A DNA stretch of 36,887 nt, from positions 1 to 36,887 of the forward strand of contig CAYPST010000033.1 in assembly GCA_964413425.1 (NCBI GenBank), written 5' to 3'. This document shows, piece after piece, positions 15,433-24,197 of this stretch; position 1 is the stretch's first letter; each line of letters opens with the position of its first letter. The DNA comes from DATFLS01 sp964413425. GTDB lineage: Bacteria; Fidelibacterota; JAANXI01. The translations under genes were made by a program, and so were the position numbers. A model generated the notes under the pieces. That model saw only the letters and a list, made by a program, of their open reading frames with translations, had not been told where the DNA came from and searched no databases.

Positions 15433-15667
15433 CGATTAAACATGCCTCCCCTGTCAAACATCTGAATATAGAGGAATATCCTCAAAGATACAAAATCGCT
15501 CCGATGCCCGGGAATGCCCTCTCACATCATATCTGCGAAAAAATGGGTTAAGAAGAAAAACTCCGAGTGGCATCCGCCAATCGCCATGGGAAAAATCGTC
15601 TTTGATAGAATTTACAGCCGAAAATTTTCCTGATGCGCAAAAACGAGACCGGGACATCCTTGCAAAA

Positions 15668-16543
15668 CTAGTGCAGATCAATGGTTTCCCCCGATTCCTT
15701 CATCTTTTGTAATTCGTGCTGGTATCCGGAGATCTTCCTTCGATATTCCCCGGCTTCGGGTTTCTCTCGTTTCCGGGCTCCCTGATACAGTATCTGCAAT
15801 TTTTCAATCAATTCCTGATAGAGCGCCACCTTCCATTCGTGGGGCAATGCCGTATTCAGGTGTTTTTCCATCGCCCGGACGCGCCAGCGATCCATTCCCC
15901 AATATCGGGATGAGAGCTGATCCTCGTGGCCCCCGTACCGGGTGAGCAGTGGTTCATTCAGGTATCCGATGGCATATTCTGTTAATATGCGCAGCCAGAG
16001 ATCATAGTCCTCACATACCGGAAATGACTCATCAAAATCCCCGATCTCCTCGAACAGTGATTGGTGCATAAGAACCGCAGACGGACTCACCAGGCAGAGT
16101 TTGAGGCTCTCTTTAAAAATCTGTCCGCCCTCCTTCTGGTGAATCCGGCGTTTATTCACGCGCTCCCCATCCCGGATCCAGAGTTCATCGCATTGCGAAA
16201 TCTTCAACTCCGGGTGTTCACGATGGAATCTCACCTGCTTCTGTAATTTATCAGGCCTCCATTCGTCATCGGAATCCAGAAAAGCAATCCATTCGGCGGA
16301 TGCGGCGTTGATTCCGGTATTGCGGGCCGCCCCTACCCCTCTGTTTTCACGGTGCCACAACACCCGCATGCTGTTTTGATATTGTGTGTATATATCTGAC
16401 AATACCTCGGACGTCGAATCTGTGGAATGATCATCCACCACGATGATCTCCTCCGGCGAATAGGTCTGCGCGACGACAGAGCCAATAGCCCGCTGAACCT
16501 TCGCCGGACGATTATACACAGGAATGATAACGCTGATCCGCAT
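15668..16543 (-). CDS. Family 2 glycosyltransferase
   Basis: 291 residues from the ATG at 16541-16543, which starts the canonical MRISVIIPVYNRP. An 18-codon longer frame exists but overlaps the upstream gene. GT-A motifs: IIVVDDHSTD (D37, D38), ENRGVGAARNTGI and the metal-binding FLDSDDEW (D90-S-D92), with PVCEDYDLWLR for the catalytic acidic residue. The C-terminal 60 residues are charged and helical. The acceptor is unknown; family members make cell-surface glycans. Starts one base after the nucleosidase stop, so probably co-translated. Confidence 0.92.
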   Translation of the reverse strand: MRISVIIPVYNRPAKVQRAIGSVVAQTYSPEEIIVVDDHSTDSTSEVLSDIYTQYQNSMRVLWHRENRGVGAARNTGINAASAEWIAFLDSDDEWRPDKLQKQVRFHREHPELKISQCDELWIRDGERVNKRRIHQKEGGQIFKESLKLCLVSPSAVLMHQSLFEEIGDFDESFPVCEDYDLWLRILTEYAIGYLNEPLLTRYGGHEDQLSSRYWGMDRWRVRAMEKHLNTALPHEWKVALYQELIEKLQILYQGARKREKPEAGEYRRKISGYQHELQKMKESGETIDLH

Positions 16544-16544
16544 C

Positions 16545-17240
16545 TCAGGTTGGGCGGGTTGGATCCTTCTCTGTTTGCAAGAACTCGATAAATTCATAGA
16601 TACTCTGGGTTAAGACCCGGATTGCTACCTCCACGTTCACCAAGAAATCTTTAATCGCGAACTCATCAGCATTATCGCTCACATACTTCACAGAGAGGAG
16701 CGGCAAACCCTGCTCTTTCGCCACTTCCGCCAGGCCAGCACATTCCATATCCACCACCTGAGCATTGGTTCGTTGATAGATGGTATGTCTGTCATCGAGA
16801 CTGGTCACCGCTTTTTCCGTGGAAAATATGGTCCCCGATGTGTGGGGAGCTTTTACGGTTTGCAGGTACTCAAGAAATAAAGCGCTCCATGGTGATCGCA
16901 AGTCGCATATCGCTTCCCCATTCTCGTCGCTGACGGCATGTGTGCCAATGACGACGTCGCCAATTTTCCGATCCGGATGAATGGCTCCGGATGTGCCAAA
17001 ATTCACCAGCACATCGGGAGATTTTCCTGACCATGGCGCCTGGTCTGATTCCAGAGCATGAACCAGACTCTGTCGCGCGTTCGCCATCCCGATCCCTGTT
17101 CGAACCAGCTGAATCGGGATCTTCCCTATTTGCAGCAGATAGATTTTCCCTCGTCCGGTATTATACGACTCATATCCCTCGAATTTCTCCAGGAACGGAT
17201 TCAGTTCAAGGTGATGTGCAACCGCCATGGTAATATTCAT
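16545..17240 (-). CDS. MTA/SAH-nucleosidase or futalosine-hydrolase-like enzyme
   Basis: 231 residues from the ATG at 17240; a TTG three codons earlier is the alternative start. The PNP/UDP phosphorylase family pattern is complete: AHHLELNPF with E12, RTGIGMANAR, VNFGTSGAI, QVVDMECAG with E166 and YVSDNAD with D189. Enzymes of this fold split the N-glycosidic bond of methylthioadenosine and S-adenosylhomocysteine, or of futalosine in menaquinone synthesis (MqnB). Sequence alone does not decide; the glycosyltransferase next door does not help. Confidence 0.85.
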   Translation of the reverse strand: MNITMAVAHHLELNPFLEKFEGYESYNTGRGKIYLLQIGKIPIQLVRTGIGMANARQSLVHALESDQAPWSGKSPDVLVNFGTSGAIHPDRKIGDVVIGTHAVSDENGEAICDLRSPWSALFLEYLQTVKAPHTSGTIFSTEKAVTSLDDRHTIYQRTNAQVVDMECAGLAEVAKEQGLPLLSVKYVSDNADEFAIKDFLVNVEVAIRVLTQSIYEFIEFLQTEKDPTRPT

Positions 17241-17473
17241 TTGTTTCAAGTCACTCTGTAAAATGTACGAAAAAAATAAACTTCAGTGGCTTCTGCCCCA
17301 CCCCATAATACGCGTTTCGCCAGCGAAAATCGAGTGGTGATTTTCCCGGGACGTCTCAGTACAATTTCAGAACCACTCCTCGAATCATTTGCCCATATGT
17401 TCTCACACTTCAATCTTTCCCCGAAGACTTTGAAAAATACTTTCTCTCTTCCCATCGAATGCCGGGATATAAG

Positions 17474-17504
17474 AAAACGGACAGCCGCAGGGACTGTCCG
17501 TTTT
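17474..17504 (-). terminator. Rho-independent terminator after ppdK
   Basis: Minus strand: AAAACGGACAG, a nine-base loop, then CTGTCCGTTTT, an 11-bp perfect stem with the T-rich TTTTCTTAT behind it. It lies 28 bp past the ppdK stop. Confidence 0.82.
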
Positions 17505-17531
17505 CAGAACATCCAACCTGACTGGAAACAC

Positions 17532-20285
17532 TCAGGCAGTGACTCCCTTTTCTTTCAACACCGCCTGGGCAGCTGCCAGCCGGGCAATCGGTACCCGGAA
17601 CGGAGAGCAACTCACATAATCCAGTCCGATGCGGTGGCAGAATTCCACAGACGTGGGCTCACCGCCATGCTCTCCGCAGATGCCAACTTTCAGATCCGGA
17701 CGGGTTTTCCGGCCGAGTTCAACGCCCATTTCCATCAGTTTGCCAACGCCAGCCTGATCAATGGCAGCGAAGGGATCCTTCCGGTAGATCTTCCTTTCCA
17801 CATAGTAGGGTAAGAACCTTCCGGCATCATCACGAGAGATACCGAGTGTGGTCTGGGTCAGATCGTTGGTACCGAAACTGAAGAATTCGGCCGATTGGGC
17901 GATCTCATCGGCGGTCAGTGCGGCACGCGGGATTTCAATCATCGTTCCGACGGTATAAGCTACTTCCACGCCCTGTTCTTCCAGGACTTGTGCGGCTTCT
18001 TCGCGGGTTTCTTCCTCCTGGAGACGCAGTTCTTCCACATTGCCCACCAGCGGAATCATAATTTCAGGATGGGGATCCCCGCCAGCTTTTTTCACCTCAC
18101 AGGCCGCTTCCATGATGGCACGCACCTGCATCCGGGTGATCTCGGGATAGACGATCCCCAGGCGGCAGCCGCGGTGGCCTAACATGGGATTCATTTCATG
18201 CAGCGCATCGATGTTCGCACGGATCTTTTCTTCCGACACCTTGAGTTTCTTTGCCAGATCCTGAATTTCTTCATCGGTATGCGGCAGGAATTCATGCAGC
18301 GGCGGATCCAGCGTACGGATGGTCACCGGACGGGATTCCATGGCTTCGAAAATGCCTTTGAAATCATCCCGCTGCATCGGCAGGAGCTTTTCCAGCGCCT
18401 TTTCGCGTCCGGCGGTATCGTCTGCCAGAATCATCTCGCGCACCGCATCAATGCGGTTCCCGCCGAAGAACATGTGCTCGGTTCTGGTTAAACCAATCCC
18501 CTCCGCACCAAAGGCAACGGCACCTCTGGCCTGATCCGGCTGATCGGCATTGGTGCGAATCCGCAGCTTCCGCACATCATCCGCCCAGGTCATGAACTCG
18601 TCAAAGATATGGAAATCTTTGGAATCTTCGGGCTTCAGGGTGCCTTCGATCAGCACCTGCACCACTTCCGAAGGCTGGGTTTCCAGCTTGCCTTCAATCA
18701 CCTCGCCGATGGATCCATCAATGGAAATCCAGTCACCTTCTTTAATGACTTTGTCTCCGTGAACGGTCATCTGCCGTTTTTTATACTGAATTTCCAGGGC
18801 ATCGCACCCCACAATACAGGTTTTCCCCATCTGCCGGGCGACCAGTGCTGCGTGGGAGGTCATGCCACCCCGGGACGTCAGAATCCCTTCGGCGGCATCC
18901 ATACCGCGAATATCTTCCGGGCTGGTTTCGATGCGAACCAGGATCACCTGTTCGCCCCGTTTTTTCCACTCCACGGCGTCGGGGGCGTTGAACACAACCC
19001 GGCCGCTGGCAGCGCCCGGACCTGCCGGCAATCCTTCGGCCAGGAGCCGATCCTCATCCAGCGCCTTGTCTTTCTGCTCCTGATGAAACACCGGTCTGAG
19101 CAGCTGGTTCAGATATTCCGGATCCTCCACCCGCAGGATGGCAGTCTCCTTATCAATCAGCCCTTCCTCCACCATCTCGCCCGCCATGCGAATGGCGGCC
19201 AGAGCGGTCCGCTTCCCGTGTCGGGTCTGGAGCATCCACAGCCGGCCATCCTGGATGGTAAACTCAATATCCTGCATATTTTTATAATGCTTCTCCAGTG
19301 TATCCTGGATTTCGATCAGCTGCTTGTACTGCTCGGGCATTTCCCGTTCCAGCGATGTCCGGCCGCCTTCGACTTCATCCTCCTGGTTGATAGGATGAGG
19401 GGTCCGAATCCCGGCAACCACATCTTCACCCTGGGCATTCGGCAACCACTCACCATAGAACTTGTTCTCCCCGGTAGCCGGATCTCTGGTAAAAGCCACT
19501 CCTGTGGCAGAATTTTCACCCATGTTCCCGAACACCATGGTCTGCACATTCACTGCCGTGCCCCAGTCATCCGGAATGTTATTCAATTCCCGATAGGCAA
19601 TGGCCCGCTCGGTATTCCAGGATCTGAATACAGCACCCGTGGACATCCAGAGCTGCTGATTCGGATCATCCGGAAACGGCTCGCCGGTCTTGGATTCGAT
19701 AATTTCCTTATACAACTTGACCAGCTCCTGCAGCGCCTCGACTCCCAGATCAACATCCTGGTCCGCATTGTATTTGTTCTTAATCTTCTGCAGCTCGACT
19801 TCAAAGGGATCTTCTTCGTCCTTGCTCTCCGGCCGGATACCTAACACCACATCGCCGAACATGGATACGAACCGCCGGTAGGAATCCCAGGCAGACCGTT
19901 CATCCGCCTGCCTGGCCAGTCCTTTCACCGTCTCATCGTTCAATCCGAGATTAAGCACCGTATCCATCATTCCCGGCATCGACACCCGCGCCCCTGACCG
20001 GACCGAAAACAGCAGGGGATCATCCGGATCACCAAATTTTTTCCCCATGACTTCTTCAACTTTTTCCAGCGCGACATTAACCTGCTCTTCCAATCCTTCC
20101 GGATAGGTATCATCGTGTTGATAATAGTAGGTACAGACCTCCGTTGAAATAGTGAATCCCGGCGGGACCGGCACCCCGAGATTACTCATTTCAGCAAGGT
20201 TGGCGCCTTTACCTCCCAGCAATTCTTTGAGCTCCGCCGAGCCCTCGGCCTGTCCTTCTCCAAAAAAGTATACATACTTGTCCAT
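17532..20285 (-). CDS. ppdK: Pyruvate, phosphate dikinase
   Basis: 917 residues, full length for the enzyme. It interconverts pyruvate + ATP + phosphate with phosphoenolpyruvate + AMP + diphosphate. The nucleotide-binding domain starts YFFGEGQAEGS and GGKGANLAEM. The phosphohistidine is H478 in RGGMTSHAALVARQMGK. The C-terminal TIM barrel has VTIRTLDPPLHEFLP, MLGHRGCRLG, FFSFGTNDLTQTTLG and the catalytic C870 in GICGEHGGEP. Start by ATG behind CAGGAG. It lets the cell run gluconeogenesis or pyrophosphate-linked glycolysis. The lipase-like gene lies upstream on the same strand, with 63 bp between. Own terminator downstream. Confidence 0.97.
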   Translation of the reverse strand: MDKYVYFFGEGQAEGSAELKELLGGKGANLAEMSNLGVPVPPGFTISTEVCTYYYQHDDTYPEGLEEQVNVALEKVEEVMGKKFGDPDDPLLFSVRSGARVSMPGMMDTVLNLGLNDETVKGLARQADERSAWDSYRRFVSMFGDVVLGIRPESKDEEDPFEVELQKIKNKYNADQDVDLGVEALQELVKLYKEIIESKTGEPFPDDPNQQLWMSTGAVFRSWNTERAIAYRELNNIPDDWGTAVNVQTMVFGNMGENSATGVAFTRDPATGENKFYGEWLPNAQGEDVVAGIRTPHPINQEDEVEGGRTSLEREMPEQYKQLIEIQDTLEKHYKNMQDIEFTIQDGRLWMLQTRHGKRTALAAIRMAGEMVEEGLIDKETAILRVEDPEYLNQLLRPVFHQEQKDKALDEDRLLAEGLPAGPGAASGRVVFNAPDAVEWKKRGEQVILVRIETSPEDIRGMDAAEGILTSRGGMTSHAALVARQMGKTCIVGCDALEIQYKKRQMTVHGDKVIKEGDWISIDGSIGEVIEGKLETQPSEVVQVLIEGTLKPEDSKDFHIFDEFMTWADDVRKLRIRTNADQPDQARGAVAFGAEGIGLTRTEHMFFGGNRIDAVREMILADDTAGREKALEKLLPMQRDDFKGIFEAMESRPVTIRTLDPPLHEFLPHTDEEIQDLAKKLKVSEEKIRANIDALHEMNPMLGHRGCRLGIVYPEITRMQVRAIMEAACEVKKAGGDPHPEIMIPLVGNVEELRLQEEETREEAAQVLEEQGVEVAYTVGTMIEIPRAALTADEIAQSAEFFSFGTNDLTQTTLGISRDDAGRFLPYYVERKIYRKDPFAAIDQAGVGKLMEMGVELGRKTRPDLKVGICGEHGGEPTSVEFCHRIGLDYVSCSPFRVPIARLAAAQAVLKEKGVTA

Positions 20286-20348
20286 ACGAACTCCTGTATT
20301 TGGTTTAATGGTTTAAAAGTGCAATGCTGTTGTTCATCGTCTCATCCT

Positions 20349-21146
20349 TTATTTCATAGAAGTCTCACGCTTCTTCGTCTCCGGAGAGTGTATAAAACTC
20401 CCATGTTTTATAAAATGGAGCGCATGACGTATTGTCTCGTCTCGTATCATGATGGTGGAGTGCACATCGTTTACCAGTATGAAATCCGCGGCGCCTTCCA
20501 ATCGTGTGTGTTCCACAGAAAGGATGCTGTCATCATCACCGGGAAGATACCAGGTATAGCCATACTTGTCGCCCGTGCCGCCGGCAATAATGCCGAACTC
20601 ACACGTTGGCGTACCAATGGTGTCGGCAAAGGCATTTTCGCCTGTGGTCAAATAATCAATGGTGCCTTTATAGATCCATCGGAACGGCGGGAAATCCTGG
20701 AGCTCTGTGGCGATGGCACTTCCCTGATTCGGTGGCGCAATCATGACGACCCGCCCCACCTTCGGAACCTCATAATGGTCGAGATAATACCGAATTACCA
20801 GCGCACCCATACTGTGGGTCACAAAATGCAGGGGCTGTTGATACGCATTTTTAACTTCGAGAAGCGAATCCAGTCGCGCCGCGTTCCATTCAATGGAATG
20901 GTTCCGGCCATCCCAATCCCAGTTGAAGGTGCGATACCCCTGCATAGCGAACGCTTTTTCCAGCCGTTTCATGGAAAAGCTGCTATTGATCGCCCCGTGT
21001 AAGAATATCACCATCTCCCGGGCTGTTCGATTTACCGCAGTGTCTTGTCCGGAAGCGGATGCCGGGACGGCGGATGAACCGAAAACAATACCACACAGAA
21101 AAACAACAGGGAGGATAGACTTTCCTATATTACGCACCAATTTCAT
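20349..21146 (-). CDS. Secreted alpha/beta hydrolase, lipase-like
   Basis: 265 residues with a signal peptide (ILPVVFLCGIVFGSSAVPAS). The oxyanion region is MVIFLHGAINSSFSMKRL. The nucleophile elbow reads VTHSMGALVIRYYL with S112 (Thr in place of the first Gly of GHSMG, as in many lipases and PGAP1-like proteins). APPNQGSAIA is also typical of triacylglycerol lipases. The likely catalytic His lies in VNDVHSTIM. It should act in the periplasm or outside on lipid esters; the substrate is unproven. The start codon has only a weak ribosome binding site. Confidence 0.85.
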   Translation of the reverse strand: MKLVRNIGKSILPVVFLCGIVFGSSAVPASASGQDTAVNRTAREMVIFLHGAINSSFSMKRLEKAFAMQGYRTFNWDWDGRNHSIEWNAARLDSLLEVKNAYQQPLHFVTHSMGALVIRYYLDHYEVPKVGRVVMIAPPNQGSAIATELQDFPPFRWIYKGTIDYLTTGENAFADTIGTPTCEFGIIAGGTGDKYGYTWYLPGDDDSILSVEHTRLEGAADFILVNDVHSTIMIRDETIRHALHFIKHGSFIHSPETKKRETSMK

Positions 21147-21285
21147 ATCCGAGTAAGTTAGATTAATTTTTAAAATAATTCAATAAATGTGTCCGAAATT
21201 TTCCATGCTTCATTCTCCGGGTAGGCGAGGACCTCTGATCAGAAAACTTTGCGTTCAAGGAAGAGAATATGTAACATTTCTTTTT

Positions 21286-21623
21286 ATAAATTTATACGAC
21301 TATTAAATTACCTCAGTATGGAACGCAACACTTCAGATGCGCACTCCCCGTTGGGGGACATCGGATCCCGTCCCTGGGAGTCATTCCGAGCGGCCGACTG
21401 GTGTGCAGGAGGGCGCCGAGGAATCTGGCGGCAGGTCTCGGTGTGCCGGGCGCGTCTCCGGTTCGCGCGGGCACATGCCGGAGCCGAGTCGGGGGAGGCG
21501 TCCCGAAGAGATCCCTCCGCTCCAGCCCGCCTGGACAGCGGCGGACTTCCGGTCGGGATGACTGGTCGGGAGCGCAATCAGGTGACTCTTTACTAAGGTG
21601 ATTTAATAGTCATGTAAATTTAT
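21286..21623. repeat. Inverted-repeat element family B, copy 2 (338 bp, fold-back)
   Basis: The left end is ATAAATTTATACGACTATTA followed by AATTACCTCAGTA. The right end on the other strand is ATAAATTTACATGACTATTA followed by AATCACCTTAGTA. That is 33 bases with four differences. The arms continue inward as an imperfect inverted repeat of the unit GTCATTCCGAGCGG ... GAGGAATCT (21380-21436; other arm about 21500-21561), so the whole element could fold on itself. It is much more GC-rich than its flanks. The several open frames inside are products of that composition, not genes. Its right end is 22 bp before the M28 peptidase start. Confidence 0.72.
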
Positions 21624-21645
21624 GAACCGGCCTCAGGGGAGATGA

Positions 21646-23295
21646 ATGCATCGCAGAATATATTTTACGGTACTCGGCCTCTGCTGTTTTATCGGTATCA
21701 GCATCGCAGGATGTGTACATCCTGTCTTCCTGTCCCCGGATCTCAGGCCGTATTTCTTTTCAAAACACGAGGCACTCTCCGGCTTACGCACGATTCGGTC
21801 TGATACTCTTCGATCACATATAACCTATCTCGCATCCGGGGAACTGCAGGGGCGTGAAACCTCGTATTCCGGACAGCAGGTGGCTGCCGGTTACCTTGCA
21901 TCCTATTTCCGGCACCTCCAACTCCGGCCTTTGAACAGGGAGAAAGGCTATATTCAGCCCATTCCTCTACAGCGAATCTATCCTGCACGGTGCCAGACCG
22001 TCCAGGTGTTAACAGCCCAGGATACTGTCTCACTCACATTCAAAAAAGACTATCTGCTGGCTTCCAGAGGTATTTACTCTGCTGCGGATCTCACGGCACA
22101 GGTCGTCTTTGCCGGATATGGACTGGATCTTGAATCCTGGGACTACGACGACTATGATACACTCAACGTGGCCCGGAAATGGGTACTGATCATCGACGGT
22201 CAGCCCCATTTGCCTGACACGGCGACACCAGAGAAGAAACAAGATTTTGCGCGATCCAGCCGGCGATTGTACAAATACCGGGTCGCGAAAAATGCCGGAG
22301 CAGCAGGTGTGCTCATGGCTCCTGACACGCGGGCAAAACAACGCACACAGACTTCGTATACAACCCCATCCCACTGGAACGCGCTCCAGGAAATCATCTC
22401 CCATCCTCATATCACCGGGGCAGAAGAGAAGCGGTCAAACAGTATTCCCCTGCTGTATTTGGATCAGGAAACAGCGGACTTTTTGCTGCAGACCATTCAC
22501 ACATCCGTACTGAACAGCCAGCAGACTATCGATTCCACCCGCGCTCCGATCTCACAACATTTACCGTTATCGTTTCGCGCACAAATCTCAGTGGAAAACA
22601 TTCCGGTCGAAGGTCAAAATATTATCGGAATCTACCGGGGACGCGATTCCGTGCTGGCGGAGGAGTATGTCCTCATTACAGCTCATTATGATCACCTCGG
22701 TATCCGGGCAGATTCGATTATCTACCACGGCGCTGATGACAACGCCTCCGGTACCGCCGCGGTGCTCTCCCTTGCCAGAGCGTTTACTTCAAACCCCACC
22801 CGCCCGAAACGCTCACTGATCTTCGCTCTCTTTGATGCGGAGGAGCACGGGTTATATGGGTCGAAGCATTTTGCCGAACACCCACCGGTCCCCCTCGCAA
22901 ACATCACAGCCACCCTCAATCTGGATATGATCGGACGTAATGCTCCCGATTCGATTTATGTGATAGGTTCGAATATGCACAGTCAGGATCTTCATAATGT
23001 AAGTCTGATCGCCGATGCCCATGTGCCGCTGCTTTCAACGAATTACCGGTATAACTCCGTTCACCACCCCACGAAAATATATTACCGCAGTGATCATTAC
23101 AGCTTCGCCAGACACGATATTCCGATTATCGGGTACTTCGATGGATTTCATCCGGACTATCACCAGCCAACCGACATTCCGGAGAAACTGCATTACCGGA
23201 AAATTCAACGAGTCACGAAACTCGCCTATCTCACAGCCTGGGGTGCCGCAAATTATCCGGACACCCTCAGACTCAATGGCACGCTGATGAAATAA
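21646..23295 (+). CDS. M28-family zinc aminopeptidase, lipoprotein
   Basis: 549 residues. The lipobox SIAGC gives C23 as the lipidated residue, so it is an envelope lipoprotein. Residues about 110-310 form a PA-like insert, then the M28 catalytic domain with all expected zinc ligands: H347 in TAHYDHLG, D364 in GADDNASG, E399/E400 in DAEEHG, D427 in NLDMIGR and H506 in HPDYHQPTD. M28 enzymes remove N-terminal amino acids from peptides. A strong ribosome binding site (GGGGAGATGA) precedes the ATG. The family B element ends 22 bp upstream, so either the promoter lies inside it or transcription comes from farther away. Confidence 0.93.
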   Translation: MHRRIYFTVLGLCCFIGISIAGCVHPVFLSPDLRPYFFSKHEALSGLRTIRSDTLRSHITYLASGELQGRETSYSGQQVAAGYLASYFRHLQLRPLNREKGYIQPIPLQRIYPARCQTVQVLTAQDTVSLTFKKDYLLASRGIYSAADLTAQVVFAGYGLDLESWDYDDYDTLNVARKWVLIIDGQPHLPDTATPEKKQDFARSSRRLYKYRVAKNAGAAGVLMAPDTRAKQRTQTSYTTPSHWNALQEIISHPHITGAEEKRSNSIPLLYLDQETADFLLQTIHTSVLNSQQTIDSTRAPISQHLPLSFRAQISVENIPVEGQNIIGIYRGRDSVLAEEYVLITAHYDHLGIRADSIIYHGADDNASGTAAVLSLARAFTSNPTRPKRSLIFALFDAEEHGLYGSKHFAEHPPVPLANITATLNLDMIGRNAPDSIYVIGSNMHSQDLHNVSLIADAHVPLLSTNYRYNSVHHPTKIYYRSDHYSFARHDIPIIGYFDGFHPDYHQPTDIPEKLHYRKIQRVTKLAYLTAWGAANYPDTLRLNGTLMK

Positions 23296-23459
23296 CAGAC
23301 CATCCGGTCCCTGATCTTTGAGGAGAGATAAAAAAACCAGACCCAACAATCCAGGGGACTCCGGCTCTTCTCTGCACAAGGGGCGGGGTTGCGGTGGTCT
23401 CTTTACTCGTTACTCTTAATTTTTCCTCAACTCTGAGGAAATCTGTACCGTCTGTTCCG

Positions 23460-23484
23460 GCGGGATCCGGGATCCCGTGTGGGC
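23460..23484. repeat. GGGATCCC-centred palindrome
   Basis: GCGGGATCCGGGATCCCGTG: a short palindromic sequence in the 219-bp gap between the M28 peptidase and the toxin-antitoxin fusion. Related palindromes stand at 3326-3375, 8101-8124 and 31904-31930. The convergent genes here could use it as a transcript end, but there is no T-run. Confidence 0.4.
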
Positions 23485-23514
23485 GTATCGTTCTCCTCGA
23501 ATGAATAATGCAGG

Positions 23515-24066
23515 TCAGGAATTTACCGTACCCTGATACGCAGTCTCCCGGACATCGATGGCGATTATTTCAATGGCATGCATTCGCCAGCGATAAATAA
23601 TGCGATAGTCACCAATGTGAGACAGGGCCAATCCATCCAGCCGATCTTTCAGCAACGTCCCCGATTCCTGTTTCCCCGCAATCCGCAGAAGGGATTCATA
23701 AATTTTTGACTGTATCTGGGGATGAAAATCGTTGATGACAGTTTTTGTCTCCGGATGGATTTTAATGCGAACTGGCTGCGGTGGTTTCTTGTAATTTTCT
23801 GACCGGTTTTCCAGCAACTCGCCAGCCGTCAACGATATTCCCTCACCGCGATCCAGCAGATGGATACCGCGCAGAACGGATTCCAGGAATTTCGGATCCT
23901 GCATAATATGCAACGTCTCCTTCCATCCATCGTATAACTCCTGACTCATCAATACGGCAACCGATTGACCGTTCCTGGTCACGCTGATGGGATTGGTGGT
24001 CTCGGAAACCTCCTCTACAAACTGGCTTAATTTCATTTTCACCTCAGACAGAGAGAGCGTTTTCAT
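23515..24066 (-). CDS. Phd/YefM antitoxin fused to RelE/ParE-type toxin
   Basis: 183 residues from the ATG at 24066, which follows the strong site AGGAGGAG. Residues 1-80 are a Phd/YefM DNA-binding antitoxin (MKTLSLSEVKMKLSQFVEEV, NPISVTRNGQSVAVLMS). After a linker, residues 98-183 are a RelE/ParE toxin: VRIKIHPETKTVINDFHPQI, LLKDRLDGL, IGDYRIIYRW and IAIDVRETAY. In ordinary loci these are two genes. Here no stop or frameshift separates them, so a single chain carries DNA binding, neutralisation and the mRNA-cleaving or gyrase-inhibiting fold. The Arg/Tyr-rich end of the toxin appears intact. Confidence 0.87.
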   Translation of the reverse strand: MKTLSLSEVKMKLSQFVEEVSETTNPISVTRNGQSVAVLMSQELYDGWKETLHIMQDPKFLESVLRGIHLLDRGEGISLTAGELLENRSENYKKPPQPVRIKIHPETKTVINDFHPQIQSKIYESLLRIAGKQESGTLLKDRLDGLALSHIGDYRIIYRWRMHAIEIIAIDVRETAYQGTVNS

Positions 24067-24197
24067 ATTTTCTCCTCCTATAAAGTCGGTCAACTATGAT
24101 TATGGTCATGAATTTGTCAAATATAGGCTATTTTTTATACCCTTTACAACCTTTTTCTTGATTTTGCACCGAATGAATCCCCGGAACCATTTTCGTC

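Noticed and set aside
15454..15681. A 75-codon minus-strand open frame between the rhodanese and the glycosyltransferase
   Set aside because: No ribosome binding site and no recognisable domain; I could not support it as a gene.
18609..19844. A 411-codon plus-strand open frame
   Set aside because: Exactly antisense to ppdK, whose motifs are complete. The long frame is a by-product of codon usage.
21308..21601. Several overlapping open frames in both directions (60-115 codons)
   Set aside because: They lie entirely inside the GC-rich fold-back element B, have no ribosome binding site, and their products are Arg/Gly/Pro-rich without any family pattern.
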